Shown: positions 36,023 to 47,155 of the stretch, piece by piece | How the letters are laid out: every line of letters starts with the position of its first letter | How positions within the stretch are numbered: the stretch's first letter is position 1 | NCBI GenBank assembly: GCA_000335735.1 | Contig: AMYY01000003.1 | Coordinates: forward strand, 1 to 64,000 | DNA: 64,000 bases | Source: an alpha proteobacterium L41A | GTDB taxonomy: Bacteria > Pseudomonadota > Alphaproteobacteria > Caulobacterales > Caulobacteraceae | Direction of reading: 5' to 3' | Notes under the pieces: generated by a model | Told to the model about the DNA's origin: nothing | Seen by the model: the letters and a program-made list of their open reading frames with translations, nothing else | Databases searched by the model: none | Program-made: the position numbers and the translations under genes

Positions 36023-36370
36023 ATGAGCGACCTGTATTGGCTGACGGACGAGCAGATGGCTCGGCTGGAGCCCTTCTTCCCCAAGAGCCACGGCAAGCCG
36101 CGCGTTGACGACCGCCGGGTGTTGAGCGGGATCATCTTCGTCAACCGCAACGGCCTGCGCTGGCGAGATGCGCCGGCGGCCTACGGACCCCACAAGACCC
36201 TCTACAACCGCTGGAAGCGATGGAGTGAGGCTGGCGTCTTCATCCGGATGATGGAGGGGCTGTCCGGCGCCCAGACCGAACGTCGGACTGTCATGATCGA
36301 CGCGACCTATCTCAAGGCGCACCGCACGGCTTCGAGCCTGCGGGTAAAAAAGGGGGTCTCGGGCGACTGA
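36023..36370 (+). CDS. IS427-type transposase, first frame
   Basis: The 115-residue first frame of copy 2, nearly identical to that of copy 1 (ends VKKGVSGD instead of VKKGALGD). It carries the DUF4096 N-terminus and the first catalytic Asp in VMIDATYLKAH. The A6G5 slippery tract lies near its end. Confidence 0.9.
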   Translation: MSDLYWLTDEQMARLEPFFPKSHGKPRVDDRRVLSGIIFVNRNGLRWRDAPAAYGPHKTLYNRWKRWSEAGVFIRMMEGLSGAQTERRTVMIDATYLKAHRTASSLRVKKGVSGD

Positions 36371-36390
36371 TCGGACGCACGAAGGGCGGC

Positions 36391-36780
36391 ATGAACACCA
36401 AGCTGCACGCCGTGACCGATGCGAACGGAAGGCCCATCAGCCTGTTCATGACAGCGGGTCAGGTCAGCGACTACACCGGCGCCGCCGCCCTCCTGGACAG
36501 CCTGCCACGCGCCCAGTGGCTGCTGGGAGACCGGGGCTACGACGCCGACTGGTTCGGGGACGCCTTGCAGGCCAAGGGGATCACGCCGTGCATCCCAGGC
36601 CGCAAAACCCGCACCGAACCCATCCGCTACGACAAGCGACGCTACAAGCGGCGAAACCGGATCGAAATCATGTTCGGACGCCTGAAAGACTGGCGGCGGG
36701 TCGCAACCCGCTACGATCGCTGTCCGACCGTCTTCCTGTCCGCCATAGCCCTCGCCGCCACCGTCCTGTTCTGGCTATGA
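36391..36780 (+). CDS. IS427-type transposase, second frame
   Basis: The 129-residue second frame of copy 2 with the catalytic Asp in LLGDRGYDADWFGDAL and the Glu block RNRIEIMFGRLKDWRR. Ends in the hydrophobic tail ATVLFWL. One residue (G for R in DWFGDAL) separates it from copy 1 in that motif. Expected to be made by frameshifting from the first frame. Confidence 0.88.
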   Translation: MNTKLHAVTDANGRPISLFMTAGQVSDYTGAAALLDSLPRAQWLLGDRGYDADWFGDALQAKGITPCIPGRKTRTEPIRYDKRRYKRRNRIEIMFGRLKDWRRVATRYDRCPTVFLSAIALAATVLFWL

Positions 36781-37291
36781 GTCCTGAGCCTAGGACGGCC
36801 GGATCGACTTCGGCCGCAAGCTCGCCCTGCACGGCGCCGCGATGCAGACGCTCGATCAGGAGAGCCTCCGCCGCGATACGCTTGTGGCGCAGCAGGCATT
36901 CGATGGCGGCGGACGCCGGCGAAACGGCTGCCGCTGCCGAATACATGAAGCAGCCGGCCGGCGTTCCAGGTTCCGAAAACGATGACGCCGCTCGTTCCAG
37001 CAGGCCTTTGACGGCCTCGAAGGTGGACAACGCCGGATCGTTGATGGGCGCATAGAGATGGACGCTGAACGTCGCGGCGTAGCGCTCGATCACCGCCGCG
37101 AACAGCCCCGCCTTGTTGTCAAACGCCGCATAGAGACTGGCGGCGGCGACTCCAGTCTCCGCCACCAGATCGGCCATCGATGTCGCCTCGTAGCCGCGCT
37201 GCCAGAACAGCCGTACCGCCTTGTCGAGCGCAGCGTCAGTGTCGAACGCGCGAGGGCGACCTGCGGCGCGGCGGGCCTTTTTCTCTATCAT
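36668..37291 (-). pseudogene. TetR-family regulator truncated by an IS
   Basis: The N-terminal helix-turn-helix is intact (DLVAETGVAAASLYAAFDNKAGLFAAVIE), and the ligand-binding domain runs to AAEVDPAVLG. At 36792 the reading frame enters the IS copy and adds about 40 unrelated residues before a stop at 36668. The native C-terminus (perhaps 30 residues) is missing. DNA binding may survive, dimerisation or ligand response probably not. The start is the ATG giving MIEKKARRAAGRPRAF; MAPD four codons earlier is possible. Confidence 0.78.
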
Positions 37292-37381
37292 GTCTGGCGC
37301 CATCAGGGGGGGCGCGAATTTTGGAAACGACCCGGGAACCTCGCCTGATTGCAGAAGCGCCAGTCTCTGCGCAGGATTGAA

Positions 37382-37401
37382 ACTCCCCCCCTGTATAGTA
37401 T
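37382..37401. promoter_or_regulatory. Putative FrmR operator before frmR
   Basis: ACTCCCCCCCTGTATAGTAT, read on the other strand, is ATACTATACAGG followed by a G-tract and AGT. This is the A/T-flanked G-tract arrangement bound by FrmR and related CsoR/RcnR-family repressors. It lies 27 bases before the frmR start, a position that suits autoregulation. Confidence 0.6.
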
Positions 37402-37428
37402 GCTGAAGCGATTTCTCGGGAAAGCGCG

Positions 37429-37719
37429 ATGCCACATTCATCAGAGGACAAGAAGCGAGCCATCACACGCTTGCGGCGTATCAAGGGCCAGGCGGACGCT
37501 CTGGAACGCGCGATCGAAGCCGGGGCCGATTGCGCCCCCCTCCTGCAGCAAATTGTCGCAATGCGAGGCGCGACAAATGGACTGATGGCGGAAGTGATGG
37601 AGAGTCACCTTAGGGAAACATTCGGCGCCGGTGCAGATCCGGCCGTGAAAAGCGAGGGCAGCGATCACGAGGACGACGTGGAGGGCGTAATGAAGATTCT
37701 GCGTACATATCTTAAGTAA
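37429..37719 (+). CDS. frmR: Formaldehyde-responsive repressor FrmR
   Basis: A 96-residue all-helical protein of the CsoR/RcnR family. The residues that FrmR uses to sense formaldehyde are present at the expected numbers: Pro2, Cys35 (GADCAPLLQQI) and His60 (MESHLRETF). The DNA-contacting start reads KKRAITRLRRIKGQADALERAIE. It should repress itself and the class III alcohol dehydrogenase gene 369 bases downstream, each with G-tract operators in front. The gene is monocistronic or weakly linked to frmA. Confidence 0.9.
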   Translation: MPHSSEDKKRAITRLRRIKGQADALERAIEAGADCAPLLQQIVAMRGATNGLMAEVMESHLRETFGAGADPAVKSEGSDHEDDVEGVMKILRTYLK

Positions 37720-39197
<1,478 letters not shown>

Positions 39198-39591
39198 CCC
39201 GCCGATCCGAAGCAGCGCGAGGCGCTCGGACCGACAACTCGGCCGTCATCATGGCCCGACCCCGGCCATGATGACGCGCGCTCTGGCAAATGGGCAACGC
39301 GTCGCGATGCTGTAAGAAGCGCCGAAGTGCGGTCGTTACATGCCGATAGCGGCACGGGCCAAGTCCGGCTGGCCCAAGCGCTTACCACCGGAGTGTGTGT
39401 GGCCTCGTCGCGCGACCCAACGGGAAAATGGTTTTGTCGTAACCGTTGTCTGATGCTGGAAAAATATTTCAAAGGCGCCGAACATCGGGCCAGCCTAACC
39501 GTTGGATGTATTGAGTCGGAAATGCATTCATCAGTTACCCCGACCGTAATGAACCACGGGCCGCACGGGCGGATATGGCAGGAAGACTGAA
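39198..39591. other. Gene-free stretch before uvrA paralogue
   Basis: I see no gene. An 87-codon frame at 39327-39590 has no family signature. The region presumably holds the uvrA promoter. Confidence 0.4.
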
Positions 39592-42252
39592 TTGAAGGAC
39601 AAGGATAAACACGCGACGACGCCGGCCACCGATCATGGGCATGCGGGGCCACCCGCTTGCGTGCAGGTTCGCGGCGCGCGCCACAATAACCTCAAAAATG
39701 TTGACGTCGATGTACCGCGCGACGCCTTCGTGGTGTTCACCGGCATATCGGGTTCGGGCAAGTCATCGCTCGCGTTCGGCACCCTTTATGCCGAAGCCCA
39801 GCGGCGTTATCTGGAATCGGTTGCGCCCTATGCCCGTCGCCTGATCGACCAGGCCGGCGTGCCGGAGGTCGACGCGATCGACGGTTTGCCGCCTGCGGTC
39901 GCATTGCAGCAGCAGCGCGGATCGGTCAACGCGCGATCCTCGGTCGGCAGCGTGACGACGCTCTCCAGCCTGGTGCGGATGCTCTATTCGCGCGTCGGCG
40001 AATATCCGCGCCATCAGCCGATGCTCTATGCGGAGGATTTCTCCCCCAACACGGTCGCGGGGGCCTGCCCGACCTGTCACGGCATCGGGCGCGTCTATGA
40101 CGCGACCGAAGAGACGATGGTGCCCGACGACACGCTGACGATCCGGGAACGCGCAGTCGCCGCCTGGCCGGCGGCATGGCATGGCCAGAACCTGCGCGAT
40201 ATCCTCGTGTCACTCGGCTATGACGTCGATACGCCGTGGCGCGACCTGCCGAAAAAGGATCGCGACTGGATCCTCTTCACTGAAGAGGCGCCGACGGTGC
40301 CGGTCTATGCGGGCCTGACGCCCGAACAGACCCGGACGGCGCTCAAGCGCCGCATGGAGCCGAGCTACCAAGGCACCTTCACCGGCGCGCGACGCTATGT
40401 GCTGGAAACCTTCGCCAACACTAAAAGCGCGCTGATGAAGAAGCGCGTCTCGCAATATATCATCGGCCGCGAGTGCCCGACCTGCGACGGCAAGCGCCTG
40501 AAGCGCGAAGCCCTGTCGGTCAAATTCGCGGGCCTCGACATTGCCGAGTTCGGCGACCTGACGGTGCTCAAGCTGAAGGACTTGCTGATGCCCGTCGCGC
40601 ATGGCGCGTATGGGGCGGTCTCTGCCCCCTCAAAGGGCCATGTTCTGGAAAAAGCAGCCCGCGATGCAGCGGTTGAACAACGGGTTGCGGCGGGCGGCTC
40701 TGCGCACAAGAGCGCGCCCGACGTACGCCGCACGCCCAATCTCTCCGACGAGAAGCGGATCGCCGCCCAACGCCTTGCCTGCGAATTGATCGAGCGGCTA
40801 GAGCCGCTGATCGATCTTGGCCTTGGCTACATTTCGCTCGACCGCAGCACGCCGACGCTCTCCTCCGGAGAGCTGCAGCGCTTGCGGCTTGCCACGCAAT
40901 TGTCGTCACAGCTTTTCGGCGTGGTCTATGTGCTTGACGAGCCTTCGGCAGGGTTGCACCCGGCAGATGGCGAAGCCTTGCTCACCATCCTCGAGCGTCT
41001 CAAGGCGGCGGGCAACTCCCTGTTCGTCGTCGAACATGATCTCGACGTGATCCGCCGCGCGGAATGGCTCGTTGATGTCGGGCCAGGAGCCGGGGAAAAG
41101 GGCGGTGAAGTCCTCTACAGCGGGCCGATAGAGGGGCTTGCCGACGTCGACAATTCGATCACCCGCCGCTACCTGTTCGCAGAGCCGCTCCGCAGTGAGC
41201 GCACACCGCGCGATCCCAAGGCATGGCTACGCCTGGAAGGGATCAGACGGAACAATCTCCATGGTCTCGACGTCGAGTTTCCCATCGGCTGCTTCACCGC
41301 TGTCACCGGCGTTTCGGGATCGGGTAAATCCAGTCTTGTCAGTCAGGCGCTGCCCGAGCTCGTCACGGAACACCTCGGCGGCTCCCCCGTGGCCGAGGAG
41401 GAGGATATCGATCCGCTGCTCGATGTTGCGCAGAACGACACTGAAGGACGCATTGTCGCAGGCATGGAGCATGTTCGCAGGCTGGTGCGGGTCGATCAGA
41501 AACCGATCGGCCGCACGCCGCGCTCGAACCTATCCACCTACAGCGGCATGTTCGACCATGTGCGACGGATCTTCGCTGATACGCCGCTCGCCCGCCGGCG
41601 GCACTACAGCCCGGGAAGGTTCTCGTTCAACGTCGCGCAAGGCCGCTGCCCTGTGTGCGAGGGCGAGGGATACGTCATGGTGGAGCTGCTGTTCCTGCCG
41701 AGCGTTTTTGCCCCGTGCTCGACCTGTCATGGCTCTCGCTACAACCCGCAAACGCTCGAAGTCGAATGGAACGGGCGCAATATCGCCCAGGTGCTCGAAC
41801 TGACGGTCGACGATGCGTGCGATTTCTTCGCTGGCGAGGCATCTGTGATGCGCTCCCTCGACGTGTTGCGGGAGATCGGTCTTGGCTATCTGAGGCTCGG
41901 TCAGCCGGCGACCGAGCTGTCTGGCGGGGAGGCGCAGCGCATCAAGCTGGCGACTGAACTGCAACGCGCTCAACGCGGCAACACGATCTACATCCTCGAC
42001 GAGCCAACTTCGGGGCTTCACCCCTCCGATGGCGACCGGCTAATGCAACACCTGCAGGGCCTCGTCGACGCCGGCAATACGGTCGTCGTCGTCGAACATG
42101 ACATGCGCGCCATCACACAGGCGGACTGGATCATCGACCTGGGACCGGGGGCTGGGGAAGATGGGGGCCGTATCGTTGCCAGCGGCGTCCCTGGCGTCGT
42201 TGCGGAAGCAGAAGGCAGTCTCACCGCCCCCTATCTCAAAGCGGCGCTGTAG
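39592..42252 (+). CDS. UvrA-like ABC ATPase paralogue
   Basis: An 886-residue tandem ABC ATPase of the UvrA family. Each half has a Walker A ([13 protein letters not shown] and [13 protein letters not shown]), a signature ([12 protein letters not shown] and [12 protein letters not shown]) and a Walker B ([13 protein letters not shown] and [13 protein letters not shown]). Zinc cysteines occur as [25 protein letters not shown] and CSTCHG. It is shorter than housekeeping UvrA and not near uvrB, so it is likely a UvrA2-type paralogue for damage tolerance or drug resistance. The start is a TTG with AGGAAG upstream; no ATG is available in the early frame. The context suggests aldehyde-adduct tolerance, as inference. 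Confidence 0.88.
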   Translation: MKDKDKHATTPATDHGHAGPPACVQVRGARHNNLKNVDVDVPRDAFVVFTGISGSGKSSLAFGTLYAEAQRRYLESVAPYARRLIDQAGVPEVDAIDGLPPAVALQQQRGSVNARSSVGSVTTLSSLVRMLYSRVGEYPRHQPMLYAEDFSPNTVAGACPTCHGIGRVYDATEETMVPDDTLTIRERAVAAWPAAWHGQNLRDILVSLGYDVDTPWRDLPKKDRDWILFTEEAPTVPVYAGLTPEQTRTALKRRMEPSYQGTFTGARRYVLETFANTKSALMKKRVSQYIIGRECPTCDGKRLKREALSVKFAGLDIAEFGDLTVLKLKDLLMPVAHGAYGAVSAPSKGHVLEKAARDAAVEQRVAAGGSAHKSAPDVRRTPNLSDEKRIAAQRLACELIERLEPLIDLGLGYISLDRSTPTLSSGELQRLRLATQLSSQLFGVVYVLDEPSAGLHPADGEALLTILERLKAAGNSLFVVEHDLDVIRRAEWLVDVGPGAGEKGGEVLYSGPIEGLADVDNSITRRYLFAEPLRSERTPRDPKAWLRLEGIRRNNLHGLDVEFPIGCFTAVTGVSGSGKSSLVSQALPELVTEHLGGSPVAEEEDIDPLLDVAQNDTEGRIVAGMEHVRRLVRVDQKPIGRTPRSNLSTYSGMFDHVRRIFADTPLARRRHYSPGRFSFNVAQGRCPVCEGEGYVMVELLFLPSVFAPCSTCHGSRYNPQTLEVEWNGRNIAQVLELTVDDACDFFAGEASVMRSLDVLREIGLGYLRLGQPATELSGGEAQRIKLATELQRAQRGNTIYILDEPTSGLHPSDGDRLMQHLQGLVDAGNTVVVVEHDMRAITQADWIIDLGPGAGEDGGRIVASGVPGVVAEAEGSLTAPYLKAAL

Positions 42253-42512
42253 GTCGTAAACCTGGCCGAACGCACGTTCGATCAGGCGTATCTCAACCGC
42301 ACGCACGCTGAAATGGGTCGCATCTGGAAGCGGGAGCCGGCGAGGTATCACCGCGGTTGACGCGGCTTGGGGATCGAGTGCTCTGAAGTGCGCCGTTTTC
42401 GTCTGATACGCGGCGTAGCGGACAGCCAATCGCCGGCCATCCGCTACGCCTGTTTTGTGTGGACCTTCACCAGGGAGCGCGCCCTCACATGGTTCGTCGA
42501 AACCGTCCCATA

Positions 42513-43082
42513 TTAGTTCGCGGCCGCGGGCCCAGCGCCCGAACCTTCCGCGATTTGCTCAACGAGTTTGGCACAGAAGGCGGGTAAATCATCGGGGTCG
42601 CGGCTGGTAACAAGGCCGTTGTCGACCACGACTTCCTCATCGGTCCATATAGCGCCGGCGTTCTCGATATCGACCTTCAGCGTCGGGTAGGACGTCAAGG
42701 TGCGACCCTCAAGAACGCCCGCCTCGATCAATGTCCAGGGTGCATGGCATATCGCGGCAATCGGTTTTTTCTGATCGAAAAAAGCCCGGATGAAATCAAT
42801 TGCCTCGGCGCTGCCGCGCAGCTTGTCGGCGCCGACCGTCCCTCCGGGCACAACTAGTCCGTCGAAATCGTCGGCTTTGACATCGGAAAACGTCTTGTCG
42901 ATAGTATAGCTGCCGCCCTCGTCGAGATCTTTATTGACCGTGCGAGCCTCGCCCGGTTCAAAACTGACCACGGTCACTTTGCCACCAGCCTCCTCGACAG
43001 CTTGCTTGGGCTTCGAGAATTCTGGTTCTTCCGTTCCACGAGGTGCGATCAGAATGGCAACTGATTTGCCTTCTCACGTCAT
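42513..43082 (-). pseudogene. DJ-1/PfpI-family protein with an early in-frame stop
   Basis: The frame encodes a PfpI/YhbO-type deglycase or chaperone: VAILIAPRGTEEPEFSKP with the conserved Glu, VVPGGTVGADKL, and the nucleophile Cys in IAAICHAPWTLIEAG. From the ATG at 43082 the codons read ATG ACG TGA and only then GAA GGC AAA and the conserved protein. The TGA at 43074-43076 would end translation after two residues. The next plausible start (GTG, MTVVSFEPGE) loses the first strand and the Glu. It is therefore a nonsense-mutated gene or a sequence error; everything downstream is intact. Confidence 0.75.
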
Positions 43083-43113
43083 AATCTATTCTCTATTCCG
43101 ATGAAGACTACGG

Positions 43114-44253
43114 TCAGGTGGTCGGCTTAAGCACGACCTTTGTCCATCCATCATCGCGCGCATCGAAATGCTTATAGGCGTCTGGCGCCTGATCAAGCGG
43201 CAGTCGGTGCGAGATGATTTGGGCAGGATTGGCCCGGTCCTGCTCGATAAGCTTCATCAGTCGCCGGTTATAGTGCTTTACATTGCACTGGCCGGTGCCG
43301 ATCTTCTGGCCCTTGAACCAGAAGTTGCCGAAGTCGAACGCCATCTTGCCTTCCTTCTGGAGATCGTCGGGCGCGTTCGGGTCTTCCGGAATGAACACAC
43401 CGACGACGCCGATGCCTCCGGTGGCTTTCGTGCTTTTGACGAGGCAGTTCATCGTGTAATTGCTGCGCTCCTTGCCGTGGCGATCGCAACACTGATACCC
43501 AACCGCCTCGACCCCCCGATCAGTCCCGAGGCCGCCCGTCGCGTCAAGGATCTGCTGGGCGGGATCGCCCTTGCGCATGTCGATCGGAATAGCGCCCATC
43601 GCCTCGGCCAGTTTCAGGCGGTCATCGTGAGAATCGACCACGAAGATCTGAGAGGCACCGCGGATTTCGGCTGAGTGCGCGGCCATCAAACCGACCGGAC
43701 CGGCGCCGTAGATCGCGATGCTTTCGCCTGGCTGGAAACCCGACAGTTCGACGCCATGCCAACCGGTGGGGAAGATGTCGGAGAGCATGACATAGTCATC
43801 CTCCTTCTCCTCAGCGTCCTCAGGCAGCTTCAGACAATTGAAGTCCGCATAAGGAACGCGCATCAACTCGGCCTGACCACCCTGCCACGGACCCATCTCG
43901 GCAAAGCCATACGCTGCGCCGGCGGTTCCAGGGTTGGTCGTGAGGCAGAAACCCGTCAAACCGCGTTCGCAATTTTCGCAGAAACCGCAACCGACGTTGA
44001 ACGGCATGCACACGCGATCGCCCTTTTTTATGCGATCTACGGCAGCGCCGACTTCGATGACCTCGCCAAGGTTTTCGTGACCGAAGACCCTGCCCTTCTC
44101 AAAGCTGGTACGGCCCTCGTACATGTGAAGGTCGGACCCGCAAATGTTGGTCGTGGTCAGCCGGATGATAACATCGGTCTGCTTTTCGATCTTGGGATCA
44201 TCGATGGTATTGACGGAAACATCTTTGGGCCCGTTGTACACGACAGCTTTCAC
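43114..44253 (-). CDS. Glutathione-independent formaldehyde-dehydrogenase-like zinc ADH
   Basis: A 379-residue zinc medium-chain dehydrogenase of the glutathione-independent formaldehyde dehydrogenase group. Features: catalytic zinc ligands in NICGSDLHMYEGR and FGHENLGEV, structural zinc cysteines in GCGFCENCERGLTGFC, NAD motif IYGAGPVGLMAAHSAEIRGA, and the long insertion with VEAVGYQCCDRHG characteristic of this group. It would oxidise formaldehyde or other aldehydes/alcohols with NAD. It lies downstream of no other gene and 31 bases upstream of the PfpI-like pseudogene, so the two may share a transcript. Confidence 0.87.
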   Translation of the reverse strand: MKAVVYNGPKDVSVNTIDDPKIEKQTDVIIRLTTTNICGSDLHMYEGRTSFEKGRVFGHENLGEVIEVGAAVDRIKKGDRVCMPFNVGCGFCENCERGLTGFCLTTNPGTAGAAYGFAEMGPWQGGQAELMRVPYADFNCLKLPEDAEEKEDDYVMLSDIFPTGWHGVELSGFQPGESIAIYGAGPVGLMAAHSAEIRGASQIFVVDSHDDRLKLAEAMGAIPIDMRKGDPAQQILDATGGLGTDRGVEAVGYQCCDRHGKERSNYTMNCLVKSTKATGGIGVVGVFIPEDPNAPDDLQKEGKMAFDFGNFWFKGQKIGTGQCNVKHYNRRLMKLIEQDRANPAQIISHRLPLDQAPDAYKHFDARDDGWTKVVLKPTT

Positions 44254-44571
44254 GGATCTTTTCCTTTCGCAGCTCTTCTCAACGCGTCATCAAATCGAGA
44301 GCTTGGTGATGATCCGGTCTATCGCAACGGCGGAGGACATCGCACCCTTCGAAGTGATCTCAGTTTACTGAACCTTCTGCTACCTGAGAGGTTCCGTCCC
44401 GTAGGGCCGTCCTGGGATTGATTCACCGCAGCTTTCTGAATGACCGGGCCAGAACGGCCGAATGAAGTGCCAAACGGAGACGACCAGCGCCGCGCGGGAG
44501 GCGCGCCTGGCGCACGGGCCCGCCGCCGTCGACTGAGCCCGTCCGTCGCGCCCGGCACCGCGCTCCAAGGC
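44254..44571. other. Gene-free stretch
   Basis: No gene is supported between the zinc dehydrogenase start and the GlcG-like stop. The short frames in GC-rich DNA at 44423-44558 are shadows without signatures. Confidence 0.4.
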
Positions 44572-44991
44572 TCAGCCGCGCGCTAACACCTGCGCCGCCG
44601 CCTCGGCCACGCCCTGGTCCTGCTTGCCGGTGCCGCCCGACACGCCCACCGCGCCGATCACCGTCTCGCCCTCCTTGATCGGCACGCCCCCGGCGAAGAT
44701 CATCACCTTGCCGTCGTTGGAGGCATGGATGCCGTAGAAGTCGGCGCCCGGCTGGGCGAGCTTCGCCAGCGCCTTGGTCTCGACGTCGAACGCGCGCGCC
44801 GTCCACGCCTTGCCGATCGCGATGTCGACGCTGCCGCGCCACGCATCGTCCATCCGCGCGAACGCTAGGAGGCAGCCGCCCGCGTCCACCACCGCGATGT
44901 TCATCGGATTGCCGATCCGCTCGGCCTCCGCGATCCCCGCATCGATGATCGTACGCGCGTCGTTCAGGTCGAGCGTCTGGGTGGTGCGCAT
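44572..44991 (-). CDS. GlcG/HbpS-like (DUF336) protein
   Basis: A 139-residue protein of the GlcG/HbpS family: NIAVVDAGGCLLAFARMDDAW, SVDIAIGKAWTARAF, and the glycine-rich end GGVPIKEGETVIGAVGVSGGTGKQDQ. Members bind haem or small ligands or support glycolate and aldehyde metabolism; a specific role is not assigned. No secretion signal is present, so it is cytoplasmic. It lies 108 bases downstream of the gap to the monooxygenase-like gene on the same strand. Confidence 0.85.
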   Translation of the reverse strand: MRTTQTLDLNDARTIIDAGIAEAERIGNPMNIAVVDAGGCLLAFARMDDAWRGSVDIAIGKAWTARAFDVETKALAKLAQPGADFYGIHASNDGKVMIFAGGVPIKEGETVIGAVGVSGGTGKQDQGVAEAAAQVLARG

Positions 44992-45099
44992 GGCGTGTCT
45001 CCGTGGCAGTTCGGGGAAAGCCGTTCAATGCACGCCGCCGCGCCCGAGTTCCCCCGGACGCGGCGATGAGAGCGACGCGCTAAGGTAATGACCGCTCCG

Positions 45100-45393
45100 C
45101 TACTTCGCGGCCAGCAGGGTGAACTTGTGAATCTGCGGCGGTTCAGAAAACAATTCTTCTGCCTTGTCCATCAGTGCGGCGGCAACCTTGCCGTCAAGAT
45201 GGGCCTGCCGATCCTCCTCTGTGTCGAACGTATCGAAGATCGCGTACGCACCGGGACCTTCCTCGATCGCATACCAGGTCAGAGTGCCCGGCTCGGCTTG
45301 GACGAGCGGCAATGCCGAGGTCAGGAAATTGGCGACATCGCTCTCTTTACCGGGTTTGGCCTTCAATGGCACGTACAGCGCGAGTTTGGGCAT
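45100..45393 (-). CDS. ABM-domain (quinol monooxygenase-like) protein
   Basis: A 97-residue dimeric ferredoxin-like-fold protein of the antibiotic biosynthesis monooxygenase family: LALYVPLKAKPGKESDVANFL, EPGTLTWYAIEE, YAIFDTFDTEEDRQAHLDGKVA. Family members are cofactor-free oxygenases acting on quinols or stress proteins; the substrate is unknown. It follows the SDR gene on the same strand by 110 bases and may be co-transcribed with it. Confidence 0.85.
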   Translation of the reverse strand: MPKLALYVPLKAKPGKESDVANFLTSALPLVQAEPGTLTWYAIEEGPGAYAIFDTFDTEEDRQAHLDGKVAAALMDKAEELFSEPPQIHKFTLLAAK

Positions 45394-45504
45394 TATCGAC
45401 TCCTCAAGTTAAACGGACAGATATCATTCGGCGGAGTAACGGACGAGCCGGCCGGCACGTTCCCCATGAGGCAGAGCACACGCGGCCCCGCCTCCTCATC
45501 GAAA

Positions 45505-46245
45505 TTAGAACTGCTGTGCGGTCGGCCGGATGACGATCGCGTTGACGTCGACGTCATCAGGTTGTTCGACAGCGAACGCGATAGCACGCGCCACCGATGC
45601 CGCCGGGATGGCCTGCTTGTAGAAGTCGAGCACCGTCTCGGCAGCCGTGCCAGACGTCGTGAACTTCAAATCGCTTTCGACAGCTCCAGGCTCGATCGAC
45701 GTGACACGGACCTTTTCCCCCACCTCGTGGCGCAAGCCCTCGCTGATTGCGCTGACGGCGAACTTGGTGCCGGAGTAGACCGTGCCGCCCGGTGCGAAGA
45801 CCTTGATGCCCGCAACCGAGCTCAGGTTGATGATGTGGCCGCTGCCCTGCTCGAGAAAGCCGGGAAGGGCCGCCGCGATGCCGTAGAGCGTACCCTTCAG
45901 ATTGACGTCGATCATCTGGTCCCACTCTTCGGTGTTGACCTCGGCCATCGGACGGATCGGCATCAGCCCGGCGTTGTTGATCAGCACGTCGAGGCGGCCG
46001 TAGTCGGCAATGATTGCGGCGACGACGGACTGGACCGCCGATTTGTCGGTCACGTCCAGCGCGTAGCTACGTGCCGTGCCGCCGTTTGCGGCGATGTCCG
46101 CGACGACCTCGTCGAGCCTATCCTTGCGCCGCGCGGCGATGGCCACCTTGGCGCCGCGTTGCGCGAGAAGACGCGCGGTTTCCGCGCCGATGCCGGTGCT
46201 GCCGCCCGTAATGAGAACGACTTTGCCTTCGATACCGTTGGTCAT
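45505..46245 (-). CDS. Short-chain dehydrogenase/reductase
   Basis: A 246-residue classical SDR. The NAD(P) motif is LITGGSTGIGAETARLLA, with the DV in ALDVTDK, NNAG in VLINNAGLMPI, catalytic Ser in IINLSSVAG, and the YxxxK pair in YSGTKFAVS. An ARR after the second strand (IAARRKDRLD) suggests NADP(H). Substrate unknown; sequence style fits the SDRs that follow stress-inducible oxidoreductases. The ATG is preceded by GGAATA, a modest ribosome site. Confidence 0.9.
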   Translation of the reverse strand: MTNGIEGKVVLITGGSTGIGAETARLLAQRGAKVAIAARRKDRLDEVVADIAANGGTARSYALDVTDKSAVQSVVAAIIADYGRLDVLINNAGLMPIRPMAEVNTEEWDQMIDVNLKGTLYGIAAALPGFLEQGSGHIINLSSVAGIKVFAPGGTVYSGTKFAVSAISEGLRHEVGEKVRVTSIEPGAVESDLKFTTSGTAAETVLDFYKQAIPAASVARAIAFAVEQPDDVDVNAIVIRPTAQQF

Positions 46246-46321
46246 GACTGTATTCCTTTAAGTCAGTTGTTGATTTTTCGCCGGATCGCGGCCCCGCGCG
46301 AGCCAGCCCGGCCTGACGGGA

Positions 46322-47092
46322 TCACCGCGAGCGCAACAGGACGGGAGCCGCGCCCACCTTGATGCGGAGCAGCTCGTAGGGCTTGCGGCGCAAGTCCCGC
46401 CCGCCGTGGAAGCCTGGCTGGCGGTGAAGCTGGTTGGCGGTGAAGTAGGGGTAGCCATCGGTGCCGATCGACAGCGTGTCGGGCCAGCTGATGCGCGGGT
46501 TGCTGACCACCGTCGTCCAGCTGCCCTGGTCGAGCACGCGGATCGCGTTGTTCTCGTAATCGCCGGCGAACACGCGGCCCTTGTCGTCCTCGGCTATCCC
46601 GTCCGAGGCGCCTTTGCGCCCCAGGCTGCGGACCGCGCGGCCCAATGCCTCCTCGGACACCGCGGGATCGCGCAGCATTGCCGTGGGCACCGCGTGCAGC
46701 GTGCGGCCCGACAGTGGACCGTAATACAGCAGGCTGCCGTCGGCGCTGAGCGCAATCGCGTCGCTTGCGATCGTGACCGGCGTCGCGGGGCCGTCAGCCG
46801 GGCGGTTCATGAGCACCGCGCCATCGACAACCGGGGTGAAGCCGGGCTCGGGGTTGGTCGTCGCATGGTTCGACAGGCGCCGGATCGCCCGCCCGCTTGC
46901 GATATCGATGACGATGATGCCGCCGATCCCCTCGTTGTTGCTGTCGGTGATATAGGCGACGCCCTCGGCGCCCTGACGCAGATCGAAGCGCACGTCGTTG
47001 AGGTAGGTCGTGGGCAGCTTGCCGTGGCTCTTGGGGAAGAAGGGCTCCAGCCGAGCCATCTGCTCGTCCGTCAGCCAATACAGGTCACTCAT
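46322..47092 (-). CDS. IS-fused C-terminal part of an MRJP/yellow-family protein
   Basis: A 256-residue frame whose first 25 residues (MSDLYWLTDEQMARLEPFFP and SHGK) are the start of the IS427-type transposase. From residue 26 it is the C-terminal two thirds of a major-royal-jelly/yellow-type beta-propeller protein: YLNDVRFDL, GVAYITDSN, GGIIVIDI, SDAIALSADGSLLYYGPLSG, and PDTLSIGTDGYPYFTANQL. The join is at about 47013-47017. The native N-terminus with its signal peptide is lost, so the protein would stay in the cytoplasm and lack propeller blades. It could still be expressed from the IS translation start. Confidence 0.72.
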   Translation of the reverse strand: MSDLYWLTDEQMARLEPFFPKSHGKLPTTYLNDVRFDLRQGAEGVAYITDSNNEGIGGIIVIDIASGRAIRRLSNHATTNPEPGFTPVVDGAVLMNRPADGPATPVTIASDAIALSADGSLLYYGPLSGRTLHAVPTAMLRDPAVSEEALGRAVRSLGRKGASDGIAEDDKGRVFAGDYENNAIRVLDQGSWTTVVSNPRISWPDTLSIGTDGYPYFTANQLHRQPGFHGGRDLRRKPYELLRIKVGAAPVLLRSR

Positions 47093-47155
47093 GATCCAGA
47101 CTCCTCAGGAGCCTGAATCAGATCGCACGCCTCACATCAATGGGTCCTGAGCCTA
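47013..47155 (-). mobile_element. Right-end fragment of the IS5/IS427-type element
   Basis: About 143 bases identical or nearly so to the transposase-start end of the full copies, ending in the inverted repeat CCTGAGCCTA. The other 690 bases are missing. The fragment abuts the broken MRJP-like gene on one side and a broken McrA-like gene on the other, so an IS-driven deletion is likely. Confidence 0.85.

Larger units (their letters stand above)
35961..36792 (+). mobile_element. IS5/IS427-type insertion sequence, copy 2
   Basis: An 832-bp copy of the element at 32051-32883 in the opposite orientation, with the same TAGGCTCAGGAC ends. It has one base fewer before the first start codon. Left flank is a broken DUF892 gene and right flank a broken TetR gene, so the flanks do not belong together. 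Confidence 0.9.
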
